Part shown: piece by piece, positions 33,379-46,077 of the stretch
How the letters are laid out: every line of letters starts with the position of its first letter
Numbering within the stretch: position 1 is the first letter of the stretch
Source of the DNA: Pomphorhynchus laevis
Lineage: Eukaryota; Acanthocephala; Palaeacanthocephala; Echinorhynchida; Pomphorhynchidae
Assembly: GCA_012934845.2 (NCBI GenBank)
Contig: WNNJ02003516.1
Location: 117,006-181,005 of the forward strand
Direction of reading: 5' to 3'
Length of the DNA stretch: 64,000 nt
Notes under the pieces: model-generated
The model's database searches: none
What the model saw: only the letters and a program-made list of their open reading frames with translations
Told to the model about the DNA's origin: nothing
Program-made: the position numbers and the translations under genes

Positions 33379-34084
33379 AATTCAGCATTATTTTTAATTT
33401 ATAAATAATACAAAATACGTAGACTCAGTTATCTGATCTGATTAATACAAAATAACTTGTGATAAAGCAAGCCAATGTTGTAACCCATTTATTAGGTTAA
33501 ACAAATTCTATAATTTTGCAAATTAAAAAATGCATAATTAATTTTAATAATATTATTTATAAACAGAAGTGACTGTTGTGTAGAAGTAACACCGTATTGA
33601 AAAAAACTGGCGAAATTTTATGCAAGTGGAGATCAAAAGTGATCAGGTCAAATGACAAATTTAGTAAGATAAGATATAAAGTATAAAATATCTTATTTAA
33701 ATCTAATCCCAATAATATAATAGCCTTGGTAAATTCAGCATTATTTTTAATTTATAAATAATACAAAATACGTAGACTCAGTTATCTGATCTGATTAATA
33801 CAAAATAACTTGTGATAAAGCAAGCCAATGTTGTAACCCATTTATTAGGTTAAACAAATTCTATAATTTTGCAAATTAAAAAATGCATAATTAATTTTAA
33901 TAATATTATTTATAAACAGAAGTGACTGTTGTGTAGAAGTAACACCGTATTGAAAAAAACTGGCGAAATTTTATGCAAGTGGAGATCAAAAGTGATCAGG
34001 TCAAATGACAAATTTAGTAAGATAAGATATAAAGTATAAAATATCTTATTTAAATCTAATCCCAATAATATAATAGCCTTGGTA
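33379..34084 (+). repeat. 353-bp perfect tandem duplication
   Basis: Copies at 33379-33731 and 33732-34084 appear identical base for base. Each begins AATTCAGCATTATTTTTAAT, contains the Penelope tail end word ACGTAGACTCAGTTATCTGA, and ends ATAATAGCCTTGGTA. Identity over the full length implies a very recent event or an assembly artefact. Confidence 0.92.
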
Positions 34085-34323
34085 GTCGAAAGCTCAACAA
34101 TTTTTATTCAATAAAAATACTTCTCATGTCTATAATGTTCTCCCACAATCACCGCTTTAATATAAAAAAGACACGAATGCAATGTTTTGACACGATTTGT
34201 TTAGACACGATTTGCATATCATTGTAATATAATGATATTGTAAAAATATAATGATAATATAATGATATTATCATATATAATATATTATTATATAATAATA
34301 TAATGATATTGCTTGTAAACTGA

Positions 34324-34873
34324 TGAAGTGTTGTGCAAAATAAACAAATCGTTATGCAAAAGTAACGAATTGTTGTGCAAAAGTGACGAAGCGTTATGCA
34401 AAAGTGACAAAGTGTTGTGTAAAAGTGACGAAGTGTTGTGCAAAAGTGACGAAGTGTTGTGCAAAAGTGACGAAGCGTTATGCAAAAGTGACAAAGTGTT
34501 GTGTAAAAGTGACGAAGTGTTGTGCAAAAGTGACGAAGTGTTGTGCAAAAGTGACGAAGCGTTATGCAAAAGTAACAAATTGTTGTGCAAAAGTGACCGT
34601 GTTGTGTTAAAGTAACGAAGTGTTGTGTAACAGTACGAAGTGTTGTGCAGAACTGACTGTGTTGTGCAGAACTGACTGTTGAGCAAAAGTGACGAAGCGT
34701 TATGCAAAAGTGACGAAGTGTTGTGCAAAAGTGACGAAGCGTTATGCAAAAGTGACAAAGTGTTGTGCAAAAGTGACGAAGCGTTATGCAAAAGTGACGA
34801 AGTGTTGTGCAAAAGTGACGAAGCGTTATGCAAAAGTGACGAAGCGTTATGCAAAAGTGACGAAGCGTTATGA
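34324..34873 (+). repeat. 21-bp minisatellite, about 26 units
   Basis: The unit GAAGTGTTGTGCAAAAGTGAC alternates with the variant GAAGCGTTATGCAAAAGTGAC. An 84-bp block of four units repeats at 34388 and 34472, a higher-order pattern. The middle (34590-34680) is degenerate. Because 21 is a multiple of three, frames stay open on both strands (for example CKSDEVL repeats on plus, HNASSLL repeats on minus). Without a proper start context or non-repeat domain I do not call these genes. Confidence 0.9.
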
Positions 34874-35009
34874 CGAACCAACCAAAAAATCACATTCAGA
34901 TACTTCAGATGAACGTGCGACCATTTACATAACATTGTGTATTATATACAAAATGTTTGAAAGTTATCCAAAAATATTGAAAATTAAAATTTTTAAGGTT
35001 TTTGATTAA

Positions 35010-36990
35010 AAATAATTGAAAATAAGAGAGCTTTTGTCAAATAAAAATTAAATAATAAATTAAATTTATATTTCGTTAAAATTTTCATTAAAATGTTTAC
35101 ATTAAATTGTACATCAAAGAATATCTTTATAGTATCTTTGACATTAGGTTTTTATAGTGTCAAAGCTAATGTTACTGTAAAAATTATTTAGTAAAAATAA
35201 GTCAAAATGTAATCAACTAAAATAAATAATTTACAAAGAAAAATTTAATTTACATTTTTTCTTTAGTAATGAAAATTTTTGAATGAAACAAATCATTAAA
35301 TAAAATTATCTGACGACAAATTTTATCAATTAAAAAGTATGAATATATGAATTAAAGTATAATTTCTTAAATTACGTAGTTTTGATCTATATATTTGTTA
35401 ATTTTGATATTTTAATATTTGATTTTATTTAATTATTAAAAGGTTTTAATATCAATATAAATAAGGAAATTTTTCTAATGTTGGATAAAACATAAATATA
35501 AATTATGTTCAAATAAAATCATGTAAAATAATGATTTTATTTCAAAAAAATCATTAAAATGATCAATAAAATCATCAATAAAATCATTAGTAAAATCATT
35601 AAATTACTGAAATTTAAAAGTCAAGAGCATTTTAGCATTTAAGCATTTCAGCAACAATTCTAGCTTAATTATTAATACGAAACTTTGAAAATGCCAATAT
35701 ATTTTAAAAACGATACAAATATGATTATTGAGATGATATTAATAAATTCCAGACTTTTAAATAATTTTCGCGATATATATGGTGGAAGTTAGGGAAGGGA
35801 AAATTGAAACGCGATTTCACTTCTAGAAACTCCACTGTTTTTGTGGACGATACTAAGAATTTAGAACTTTCAAAAATTAGATCCCTTTTTCCATGAATGT
35901 AAAAGATATTTTAAATAATATTTCAAATAACACAATGGAATAATGATGTACCTAACAAGTAATTAGTTTATATGGTTACGTTTTATTTCGTACAAGCTAA
36001 TCGCATATGTTAACGTGTGCGTGTCCATAATCTTGTTGCACTATTAAATTTTCGAAATTTATTAAGAAGGAGTAACAAACAAAACAATTGAAAGACAGAA
36101 AATTAGACAATACATTTAAATGAAACCCTTTTTCTTGGTCATTCTGTTATTTTTATGTACTTCTCAGTATGATAAAATTATCATTGTTAGATATAAACCA
36201 CAATAATAAATAGAAACAACATTTTATTGACATTAGGAAAATCGATATTAAGCATGCTTGCCATAAACGGACAGTGATCAAAATGACCATAATCAGAATT
36301 TTCCTTAAATTAAAAATACAGGGTATAAGCATAAATGAGTATTGAGCATATGAATGAAAGCATATTTTATCATTAAACTATTAATGGTAAAATCTGTGAT
36401 ATTTAAATATTCGGTTACAATAAACGAATATTTTAGTGAGGTCATTGTGACCTCACCGAAAGTTGTAATAATTAGGATAATTAAATATTTTATAACATTT
36501 CTCGATTTGTGTTAATATTATTTCTGGCAAATACTATAAAAAATACTAAAAACTAAAAAAATATGGTTTTCAAATATGTCCGAATTGGGTATAAATCATT
36601 TTAAATTTAATTGATTAATAAATAATAAAGCATTATTATTTATTAAATAATAATGCTTTACAATAATTTCTACATACGCTGACCTCTTTAACACACGCCG
36701 TCTCTTGGACACACACTGATCTCTTTAAATAATAACAATATCGATAACTATATATACATTATTTTTATTAACGAATAAAAAATGTTAAAAGTTTATGATT
36801 GTTTTTTAAATATATTTATGAATATATATAAGTTTATTATTGTTATAAAAACAAAATAATATTGATTTTGTTAGTTCTTTATTTTATTTAAATTTTTTAA
36901 TTTTTAATAAAAAAATACAAAGACATAAAAGTGTCAATATTGTTAAAATATTAAAAATAGGGAATTGGTCAGTGTATTTCAAAGTAGAAT
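35010..36990. other. AT-rich region without genes
   Basis: No gene was recognised. It holds short direct repeats of AAAATCATTA-type words at 35525-35610, a 15-bp perfect hairpin at 36627-36659 and a palindromic IR3 site at 36439-36453. Confidence 0.4.
36439..36453. promoter_or_regulatory. Perfect IR3 nuclear-receptor-like site
   Basis: AGGTCA, three bases, then TGACCT: the consensus form of a steroid-receptor-type inverted repeat. The palindrome extends outward by three bases (GTG with CAC). No gene lies close by, so a function is only a possibility. Confidence 0.3.
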
Positions 36991-37159
36991 TAACGATTCT
37001 AAAGTAGAATTAAAATATAATTATTAGAATTAGCGATGCAGCATATTCTGCAATCTATTATTGACGGCAGCAACGGCAATGAGAAGCTTCCTCTAAAGAG
37101 CGCTATAGTGAAAAACTGCGGTACTGGTGACAAATATTGCACCATACACGACTGACTAA

Positions 37160-37320
37160 AACAACGACCCCAAAAATTGGTAACGTTTGCTGACGACGTT
37201 ATGTGGCTGATTATCGTTGCCGGATTGAAGGTAATCGGGCACACTCTACTTGCAGCCGCGATGCTGATAATGATTGTTAAAGGGATGAAGAATTTACTTT
37301 CTACAGATCTATTCAATTTA
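37160..37320 (+). mobile_element. R1-like LINE RT fragment
   Basis: A plus-strand frame reads TFADDVMWLIIVAGLKVIGH and continues to LIMIVKGMKN. It resembles the FADDVA...AKHL..I...W motif region of R1/Jockey-type RTs. The catalytic FADD is present. The stretch is more GC-rich than its flanks and is a small fragment only. The minus frame at 36999-37316 is its shadow. Confidence 0.45.
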
Positions 37321-38109
37321 TTTTAAAGATGTATTATAATATTAATTAAATAATTACTCATTAGTATTTAGAAATAGATTTTATTAGTATTTTCGATTTT
37401 AATTTGTTATCAATTCGTTGATAGCAAAACTGATTTGTGTTGGCTTCGGTACTGTAATTGTTAAAGTTTTATTCGCTGTAGAAAAATTATCGGAAAAGTT
37501 AAGATGCAATATTAAGAATAAGTGATGATGATTCATTTTTAAATTTAGAATTTGGAGCAGAATTAATAAGGCACTAACTTATTTTTATATTTTGGTAGCA
37601 GCTGCTAGAAAAAAAAACAGAAACAAAACACATAATTCATCCAAAGAAAAATAAAAATAAATTAATGTAAGGTTGATCCAGCACTAAAATTCAAAAAATA
37701 TATTCATCAATAGTTTCTATTCAATTTATTAAAATTCGGTGCCGCTAAATTAGACTTGAGTAGAATAATAGAAAACATTAAGAACCTATTGCCATAAATT
37801 ACTTCGATTCGGCTTTTCATAATTTCGTGCTGATAAATTAGACTTATGGAACGCATTGGAGAACTTAAAACCCTAAGGCAGTAAATTATTTCAATGTGGT
37901 AAAATAAGGAATAGTTCGAAAACCAACATTGCGTATTGTATGTCAAATGTATGATATTCATATTTGATGTATTATATACGAAAAATTTGGAGGATTAAGA
38001 CGTATAACTAAAACGCATTGCCCGAGTATTTACTAGAGATGGATATTATCGATTATTTACAAGTCAAAATTCTCAAATAAGATAAAAATATAAAATTTTA
38101 AAATATAGT

Positions 38110-38690
38110 ATGGAATTTCACCGGCACTGGATCCGAATAAAATATCGATCTTCGTCATATGAAAAGTGCAACCCCGAAAGACCTGCTATAAAGTGCTCGA
38201 AGCTTCCAACTCTGGTGTCAGTGAACAGCGCAAAACAATCCAGCAACGAGCAACAGCGACCGCGAGAGATCGTGACGGGCAGGTCAGCAAACTGATTGGA
38301 CATCGGAGACAATCGAGAAATGCGAAAACGTCGAGCAATGCTAGTTACAGAGAGAGAAAGCGAATGGGTCGATGTCGCGAGCATTAATCGGCCCAACTTA
38401 TCCTTCACAAGGTCGGAGAGCCGCTTTTTCGAAGACGGTGCTGAAGATTTAAACATGGGGTCATCACACGAGAATCTAAGCAGGGAAGATAATTTCCAAT
38501 CTATGGTTGGTTGTAGAGTTCCTGTAGCTGCTGAGCGTTGTATACAGCAAGGAGATAACCGCGATTGGCACGGTGAGGAGGACACTCCTCTGAATATGGA
38601 GTCGCGTGAAGACGCGGAATTTTCAGACAACGAGGGAATCTCTTGCGCTGCCCGTATAGACGACGGACTGCGTGAGGATTTACGCTGACA
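38110..38690 (+). other. GC-richer open region, unrecognised
   Basis: Several frames stay open here, the longest plus frames being 38296-38688 (130 aa, acidic) and the minus frame 38118-38630. No motif is recognised. It lies directly upstream of a LINE endonuclease fragment in the plus direction and could be that element's ORF1 or leader. Confidence 0.35.
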
Positions 38691-38711
38691 TAATAGATAA
38701 TTCTATTCTTT

Positions 38712-39300
38712 TTGTATTCTTTCATAAAACTGTATTTTAAATATAGTATGGTGTTCTGTGAAATTATGAGACGTGCAGTCAACAATAAGCATCCGTTTAT
38801 CTTAGTCGGAGATTTTAATATCCTGGTAATCGAATCGGTATTGATGGTTCCTAAGTTTATGTGTACAGCTGCTAAGTCTATTCGGTACTTCTTGAATGAT
38901 GAACTTCTCATTCAACATGTAGATTTTCCTACTCGTTCACTACTTTATCAATCATTAATACTGAACGTTGTATTTTATCGATCGCTCAATGACGTTCAAA
39001 ATTTGTATGATAATCCACCTAATAAACCTAAATCAACATGGCTTCACAAAAGGTATATCGTGCTTATCCAATCTGCTTTGTGCAAAAGAAGAGTGGGTCG
39101 ACAGTGTTTCTGAGGATATGGCTGTGGATTGTATATTCCTAGATTTCAGCAAGGTTTTGATCGTATTCCATTATCATCTCTTAGAACTGATTACAAATTA
39201 TGGCTTTAATCCAATTGTAGTAAAATTAGATTCAAGAGTTTTTGTCACATCGATCATATTGTGTTTGCTTAAGATCAACATTATCTTCATCTCGTAACCT
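38712..39300 (+). mobile_element. CR1-like LINE fragment: endonuclease end and RT start
   Basis: The frame from 38712 has HPFILVGDFNI and LLIQHVDFPTRSL, the GDFN catalytic box and the QxVxxPTR segment of APE endonucleases in CR1/Jockey-type LINEs. At 39000-39180 a second piece has QHGFTKGISCLSNLL and DCIFLDFSKVLI, matching the RT GFxKGxSC and A-box motifs. The sequence between the two domains is deleted, and the A box has lost its usual AFD. An old, internally deleted copy. Confidence 0.65.
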
Positions 39301-39544
39301 CAAAGAATGTGTGCCTCAAGATTATCTTCTTGTGGCTCTTCTGTTCAATAATTATTTGAACACATTACTGGCTCAGTTGCGTTGTAGCCACCTAGCTTTT
39401 GTTTACGATATTAAGGCTTAATCAAAAGTTAAATCAGAATTAGGAGTATATACAATGCAGTTAAACTGAAATGTGATTAAGTTTAACTGAATAATTTAAC
39501 CGATCACTCTAAATCTCACCATTGTATACCGTACTGGATGATCA

Positions 39545-41540
39545 GCTCCTAGCTCATTAGTTTTATCGAACTCGCTGACCTCCTTCCCACTGTTATTTGT
39601 CTTCTATCCTTTCACTCGCTCTTGACAACTTCAAAATCCGCCTCGACCGCCTCTCTTTTACCGATTAAATCCGGTTCATCAACATTCTATCCAACTACAA
39701 CTACAAACTCATCTCCACTGCCCTCACACATTTCCGTAAGGGGACACCCGACATCATCGCTTTCCACGATCATTTTAATACCTTAAACTCACTGTTCATC
39801 TCCGATCCTGGTCTATCCGATCACCTTCTCGTTACTCTTGATCTCACTTCCAACTACACCCGCCTCACACACCTACCATCTTACGTCGCCATTGGAGAAA
39901 TCTGAATCTCCCACGTCTCCGCTCTGCCTTACTCAAATCGTCTCAATCATATCCCACAAAAACATCATATTCTCTTCACGATCTCACCTTTCTTTTCGAC
40001 TTGAACTCACATCCACTCACGATATTCTCTTGCTCTTCAAGCATCACCCTCACCGTCGCTTGCACAGTGCCCATGGTTTGACTGACATCCAATGCCTACT
40101 CTCAAAGCGTCGACTCCGTAATGCATTTTTAGTCTATCACTTCTCTATCAGATGTGTTATCCGCTAGCGCACTCCATCTCTCCGTGATTCTTATCTAGCT
40201 CTTCGTCGGCCTTATATTAACCTACTACCTACCAAATGTAATTCCTCCTGGTATCATAAAATCATCAATTCGTTCATATCTAAGTATCTCTGGCATACTT
40301 TTAACTCAATCTTTGCTCGCTGCTCTTCGTCTTGCAACATCAATTCCCATGATTATTCGTTATTTCTCCAGACCAAAGTATTTACGCTGCTCACTCCAAC
40401 CCTTTACTAGCAACTATCCCACTCTTCCCCGCTTAGCCTCATCCTCCCAGAACTCTTTCATTTTATCCCTGCCTCACCTGTTGAAGTCTCATATGTCCTA
40501 ATGTCCTTGCTCAACAAAACCTCACCTGCCAATCCCATGCCTACCCCCATACTTAAATCCATATGCTTATCGATGTCCCATTTCCTCACTACCTTGTTTA
40601 ACTTGTCCATCCGCAGTCGTACCTTCACTTTACACTGGAAATCCGCTATCGTTCGTCATCTCCTTAAAAAGCAATCGATTGACCCCTCACTTCTTTCTAG
40701 CTATCGCCCCATTTCACTCCTTCCTACTCGTTCTAAGATCCTAAAACGCCTAATATTAATACAGATCAACGTTTATATCTCTTTTATCTAATCTGTACCG
40801 TCCTTTACAATCCGCTTTCTGCTCTAATCACTCCACCGAAATCGTTTGCCTTAAAGTTTACAATGACCTACTCATTTCTCGTGACAAGGCTCTATATAGT
40901 TTTTAGATAGTTTATACTGAACTATTATTGATAAATAATTATTTGAGCTGGATCAGAGGGAAAACGAAATTATTTTTGATATTTTGCTAACTACTGCTAG
41001 CATCTTCAGAAAATTACCTTGTTAATTTGTTAATTACCTTATTGCTCTAAACAGTGTTATCATAACTTCATCCACCCATTCCATCCCTATTTTTTGCGAG
41101 TTCCCACAAGTTTTAGTGGTATGCCCCTTATTTTTCTTTCTTTTGCTTTGCGATCTCTTTACGTTTACCAAACCTTACTTCTTTAACGTCATGCAATACG
41201 CCGATGACATACTCATTTATGCTCACGCACCCGCCCACTGCATACAAAATATCGCAATTTTTGCATCTAACTTTATTTATTCTATCTGCAAACGTCTCTC
41301 CCATCTTCATCTCGTTCTAAACCCCGACAAGTCCAAAAAATGTGGATCATCCATGTCAACCTAGCATATATCCTCCTCTATATGTTTTGCCTTATCAATC
41401 ATCCTCATAATTCATAATCTCACTTTCTTAGAATTCCATTTCGATGATCACCTTTTCCCTAAACCCTTTGCCCGTGAGAAGATCTGCGCGTCTAACTTAA
41501 TTTTTCGTGACATTCGCCATATCCGGCCCCTATCGATTTC
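39545..41540 (+). mobile_element. L2/CR1-like LINE (broken), CT-rich strand
   Basis: A pyrimidine-rich block of about 2 kb. Pieces: DPGLSDHLLVTLDLT, like the SDH end of an APE domain, near 39810; WKSAIVRHLLKKQSIDPSLL and SSYRPISLLP at about 40640-40720, RT block 0-1; NHSTE-like sequence near 40830; and MQYADDILIYAH at about 41190, the catalytic box. Several frame breaks and a small insert at 40905-41045 interrupt it. It ends where LINE-X copy A begins (41545). Confidence 0.65.
40905..41045 (-). repeat. Insert with hammerhead-like motif inside the L2-like LINE
   Basis: The RT frame of the surrounding LINE is interrupted between about 40905 and 41045. On the minus strand the insert reads CTGAAGA, TGCTAGCAGTAG, TTAGCAAAAT. 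An intact hammerhead core of the Penelope type would be CTGATGA, TGCTAGCAGTAGC, GAAAC. It looks like a degraded Penelope-type terminal fragment. A relative lies at 61340-61375. Confidence 0.45.
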
Positions 41541-41544
41541 GTTC

Positions 41545-43784
41545 TTGTACATCATTCAGTGGAATTCGGGAGGTGCTTCTGTCCTTAGTCTTTTATCTGA
41601 TGGAGATGCAGATGTTATAATCCTTCAGGAAACCAGATCTATCCGGTATCCCCAGGACATTACTCGGTTTCTTCCAAAGCACATAAACTACCACTTTACT
41701 CCGTACATAAACGCACCTCACTCCTCTTCTTCTCAAGGTCTTTTAACTCTAGTTAAAAGACCACTTAAGATTATCCCTCTTGTTAAACTATTCTTGTTTA
41801 GCCATGTCTTATTTAGCAATAACACTTTGGAAGTACGGTAAACGCATCAGTAGAGCCAATATCTATATCTAGCCGAGAGAGATTCACAAGAAATGTGACC
41901 TCCTGGTCCGTGTATTGGGTAGCGGCTATGCCATGTTACTTGGTTACTTCAACGACATAACTGGTCGTTGGATTAATGCTACACTTCGCAGATCTGGGAA
42001 CGTGTATCTAGTACATAAACCACTATCCCATACCTTTCATTGCACAAAAACAAATTTACTCCTCGACATACTACTGCGACATACAAGGTAACTGCTAAAT
42101 CCTACCTGCATTAAACATTTGCGCCAACAATTGTCCACATCGCATGACTTACTTAGTTGGCGATTAGATGAAGATACGCTGCTGAGGAGGTTTCATTTTG
42201 ATCCAATCAGAGTAGCCTTCTTCCAGGCAGCGATCCGACTCTTCCCAGTCGTAGAAAATGCGAGTCTAACCAGATTTAAATCCTATCTCTCTTCGCAAGC
42301 TACCGCGATATTTTCGACAACTATAAAGGTAGTTTATTCAATCCAACTCTAACGAAACTCAAGGTCCTAGGCAACACGCTAAACCTTCCTAATCTTTCTG
42401 GACCCTCAGGCAGGCCTTCACGAAAGAATACTGGAGCACTAGATATAGGTTCCAGCTTAGTAGAGATAGAGCGACATTGCTCGTCTTAATCCATATCAGT
42501 CATCCTTCCAGAAGATTTCAAGAAGTTTGTTTACTGGAAAGAGAGGGCATCAGATTGGATTGGCAGCATAAGTCTTGACAAAGTTTTGGAGGAGTCACTA
42601 GCCCTGCTTAATTATTGAGCTACTCAATTTCCCAACCAATCCCGACTTTGGGTTACTTCAGGAGCAGGGAATTCGGTTACTGATATGGGTGCACTTTTGG
42701 ACACCTCCAGATATCATTTCCCACTATCTTCTCGTGTATGTCAGATTTTGACAGTTGATCAGAAATAGAAGTAGCCATCACTATGCTGTTAGTCTCACAA
42801 TCCGTTGTGGTTGGTATTAATATAAGCCGAAGAATTTTTTAGCAAGGAAAAAGGCGGTATAATGCCCTAAAGATCTGCGTCCTATTTCGATAGAAAAATT
42901 CCATATATCCGTCTACGAAAAAGCGCTTGCGCGTATAAACCGCGACTATCTAAGTAGGCGTAACTTAATCCCATCATGTTTCCATGGGTTTGTCAAAGGT
43001 CTCTCGGTCCGTTCGGGAGTTGGTGATGTAAACCGGTTCTGTCAAAAGAATAGTCATCAGTTAGTTGTGGTTGTTTTCCTTGATTTTTCCGCTGAATTTG
43101 ACCGCATTTTCATTCTCTTTGCTATTTATTATGTTAGGTCCATCGGATTGCTTGCGAGAATTGTTAATAGGGTGGATATATTGCTGTACGCCAAGCGGTT
43201 CTTTTATGAAAATGACCCTGATGCTCGTCAACTTTACCCTATTACAGTTTTACCTCAACTGTCCCCACTTTCTCCCATATTATATCTTGCTACTTTTATC
43301 GTACGCTTTAAGACATTTAATCGCGATCAACGACGTCTAGTGGTATACGCTAATGATAACACATTCCTGTTCTCTGGACGCGGGTCATAGATGTAGTCTC
43401 GGACATCAGCCGCTTATTTTAAGATTAAAAGATCAGTTAGCCACGCTCAATCTTATTCTTAATTCATTTAAATCGCATGTAGTTGTTTTTAATGGCGCCC
43501 CTGCAACAAAGAAAAAGCTAAAGAGATTGGCAATCTAAGCTCTTTCTTCAATCAACCACTTCATATATTTACATATCGAGTAAAATACATGGGGTGTATC
43601 AATACGGTTAAATAGTCGTCCGGATCAGACTTGATTAAATTCAAAAGTATACTGAAGAGAGCTAGAAGAGCTCTGAAACGGGCCCAGCATCTGTAATTAA
43701 GTGTAAAAGCTCAGGTGCGCTATGGGGTACCTGGGCTATATCTAGATTAGTCTTCCTTTTTAGAAGACGTCCCCCAGAGCAATC
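41545..43784 (+). mobile_element. LINE-X copy A: ORF2 only, truncated at both ends
   Basis: It begins within ORF2 at IIQWNSGGASVLSLLSDGDA, the APE start shared with copies B and C. The endonuclease piece 41545-41841 has VIILQETRSIRYP, and 42119-42352 holds the linker (RRFHFDPIRVAFFQAAIRLF). The RT is at about 42890-43540 and its catalytic box reads VVYANDN instead of VVYADDT, so an aspartate is lost. Many frameshifts and stops. It stops abruptly at CCCCCAGAGCAA, where a different repeat begins. Confidence 0.8.
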
Positions 43785-43789
43785 AATTT

Positions 43790-44165
43790 TCACTATTCCG
43801 CATCTGAATGGCTTCTAAATTCAATATAGATGAAAAGCTGGAAAATATTTCAAGCTATTTATATTGTAAAATATTATAAAGTAAACCGATAATATGCTAG
43901 TGCAGGATCGAAATATGGCCGTGAATATGTTGTTTTAGCGGAGAGATTGACTTTGCTTACGTCATGATTAAATAAGCAGATGTTGAATAATTCAATTGAC
44001 AAGCAACATGTTTCTAAAGATTTGACCACCGACTTTGATTGTATTTATTGAGATAAATCGGCTCAATGAATACACTGCTTCACAGAAACTGAAACCTCAC
44101 CAGAGATAAATTCATCTAGAAATGAAAGCATCGTGCGGAATGAAATTTGCAAACATTGAAATTAC
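43790..44165 (+). repeat. Dispersed 370-bp repeat, copy 1
   Basis: Strongly similar to 51810-52177 in the same orientation. Shared words include GAGAGATTGACTTTGCTTAC and ACCTCACCAGAGATAAATTC. There is no coding capacity. Copy 1 lies at the broken 3' end of LINE-X copy A, copy 2 just upstream of LINE-X copy C. Confidence 0.85.
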
Positions 44166-44882
44166 GTATCTTTCAATCTTAAACATTAAATTATTAAATA
44201 CTCACAACGATTACAGTTGAACGTCTAGCAAATTTAAGATCGGATGGAGTGAATGTGATAACGATATTTACACTTTTTATCGAAATAAAAATTCTTCACA
44301 ACTAAGATGATGGATATCGACCTTAATATTTCATATAAATGCCTTGATGACTGTTTAGATAGTTTTATATGTAATGACCTCTCTGTAATGACACAAATGG
44401 CATTTATGACATTTTTGTTTTTGTTTTTACCTTTTAGTCTATCAAACAGCAATCAAAGCTGTGATATGTAATAATAAAATAAATTACCAGATGATACTTT
44501 AATTTTTACAAAATTATACAACGTTCGATGAAGAGTATTCAAATTTGGAAAACTCTTCTGTAATCGCTTAAACGTTCTTATTGTAAGACAACTATGTACG
44601 CTTAAGAAGTCAATCTACTCCGCAGTATTTCGCTTACTCCGTGAACTCGCTAATCGAAGGCGCCTTCCTTAGTTTCTGAACAGAATAACATCAGCGAACA
44701 TATTCCTACATTGATTCTTAATAAAATGTATTATTTCTGCATACATCAACGGATGCTAGAATCAATTGTGACGGAGGATCAATCATTTACAACTCAAACG
44801 ATTTTGCGGCAAAAACGATAAAGAATTCCAATATTTTTGACGACAAAAGTTATATTCTTGTCATATTCAATCCGGAACAAAT

Positions 44883-46060
44883 GTGAGTAACATTTCTGTT
44901 GTTTCTGCGGAAGGGGAATTACTTCCACATATCCCCAAAATGGTTAATTTGGGTATTATAACCCTTAAAAAGCCTATAGAGAGGCACATGCTTTATAATA
45001 GATTTCCACACGAATTTGAATCGAATCTCAGGAATCGAGTGATCTTTAATGCCGTTCGTTATAGTGAAATTGGAATAAGGATATCATTCTCTTTCCAGGA
45101 CATCCTGGATAGTTACAATAACTACTTCGACAAGAACTTTAGTGATACTGCAACTTTCGAATGTAAACCTATACTGGCTCCTCTCAAAATTAGTATTCTA
45201 TCTACTCAACTTGAACAAGAGGATGTCAAATTACTAAAAAAACATGTACAAACTATCTAACATTCGCCCCCTGTTGGGTAAGAATGGTTTCCCTCTCAAC
45301 ATCGGCTTCTGCTCGGCTAACTTGGGGCAAGCAGAATTACTATAGAAAGAGAAATTACTACAGAATTACTATACAAGAGAAAACAACTTCTAACCCTTTT
45401 ATGGGTTTTAACCTTAGATTCCGGATCGTGGGAGAGAAGAATACTCCTACCAAACTGTAGCAGGTATCATAAGTGGTGGCACTTGGCCTCCAGTTGCTCC
45501 CTCCCTGCTACATCTAGGGTGTGTGGCTCATTTTCATGCAAAGATACAGATTATGGTAATAAGTGATTGGCTCTATCCCCATGCTCCAATTGTGGAGGTC
45601 CACACCCAGCATGGAGCAGAAAGTTGCTACCTTCAAAAAGTATATTAATATGTTTTCAATTTCGGCCTCTAAGATTCCAGTATCCTACTCCGATGCAGCG
45701 GTCTCCTCGGCCCCAAATAACTCCAGAAGTTTGACCGATTCTGAGCAAATAAAGATTACGGACTTAAGGGATGCCGAATCTAAGAAACAAACTAGGCTTT
45801 TGGTCCAATCACTTTTTTCGGCGCTGTATCAGTCGCCGTCTATTTCAGTTCAATCGGTAGTGCAAACATCTAAAATAGGGGGCTTCGGTCAATCCCGTCC
45901 ACCCTCTAAAGCTAGGAAAGATGATAAAGGCGAAGACGCCCCACAATCGGGGGGAATAAAGACATTGCCCAGGGGTAAGTACCTACCCTGGACGGGGCTG
46001 GTGGCGGGAAAGGAAACCTTCCTGCACCTAGCTCTGTCTAGGTTGGCAATCTCTCAATCC
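44883..46060 (+). pseudogene. LINE-X ORF1, copy B
   Basis: The first piece, 44883-45260, has IPKMVNLGIITLKKPIERHM and SYNNYFDKNF, aligned by eye with ORF1 of copy C. The second part carries two cysteine knuckles in broken frames; one contains CSNCGGPHPAW near 45585, as in gag-like ORF1 proteins of APE LINEs. The third piece, 45563-46147, is Ser/Lys-rich. At least two frame breaks. ORF1 proteins bind the element RNA. Confidence 0.65.
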
Positions 46061-46077
46061 AACCAGTCCATCACAAT

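Noticed and set aside
34288-34935. 215-codon minus frame and several plus frames over the 21-bp minisatellite
   Set aside because: They stay open only because the unit is a multiple of three and lacks stops; there is no non-repeat domain, and overlapping frames are open at once.
36999-37316. 105-codon minus frame
   Set aside because: The plus strand carries an R1-like FADD motif with better family match, so the minus frame is its shadow.
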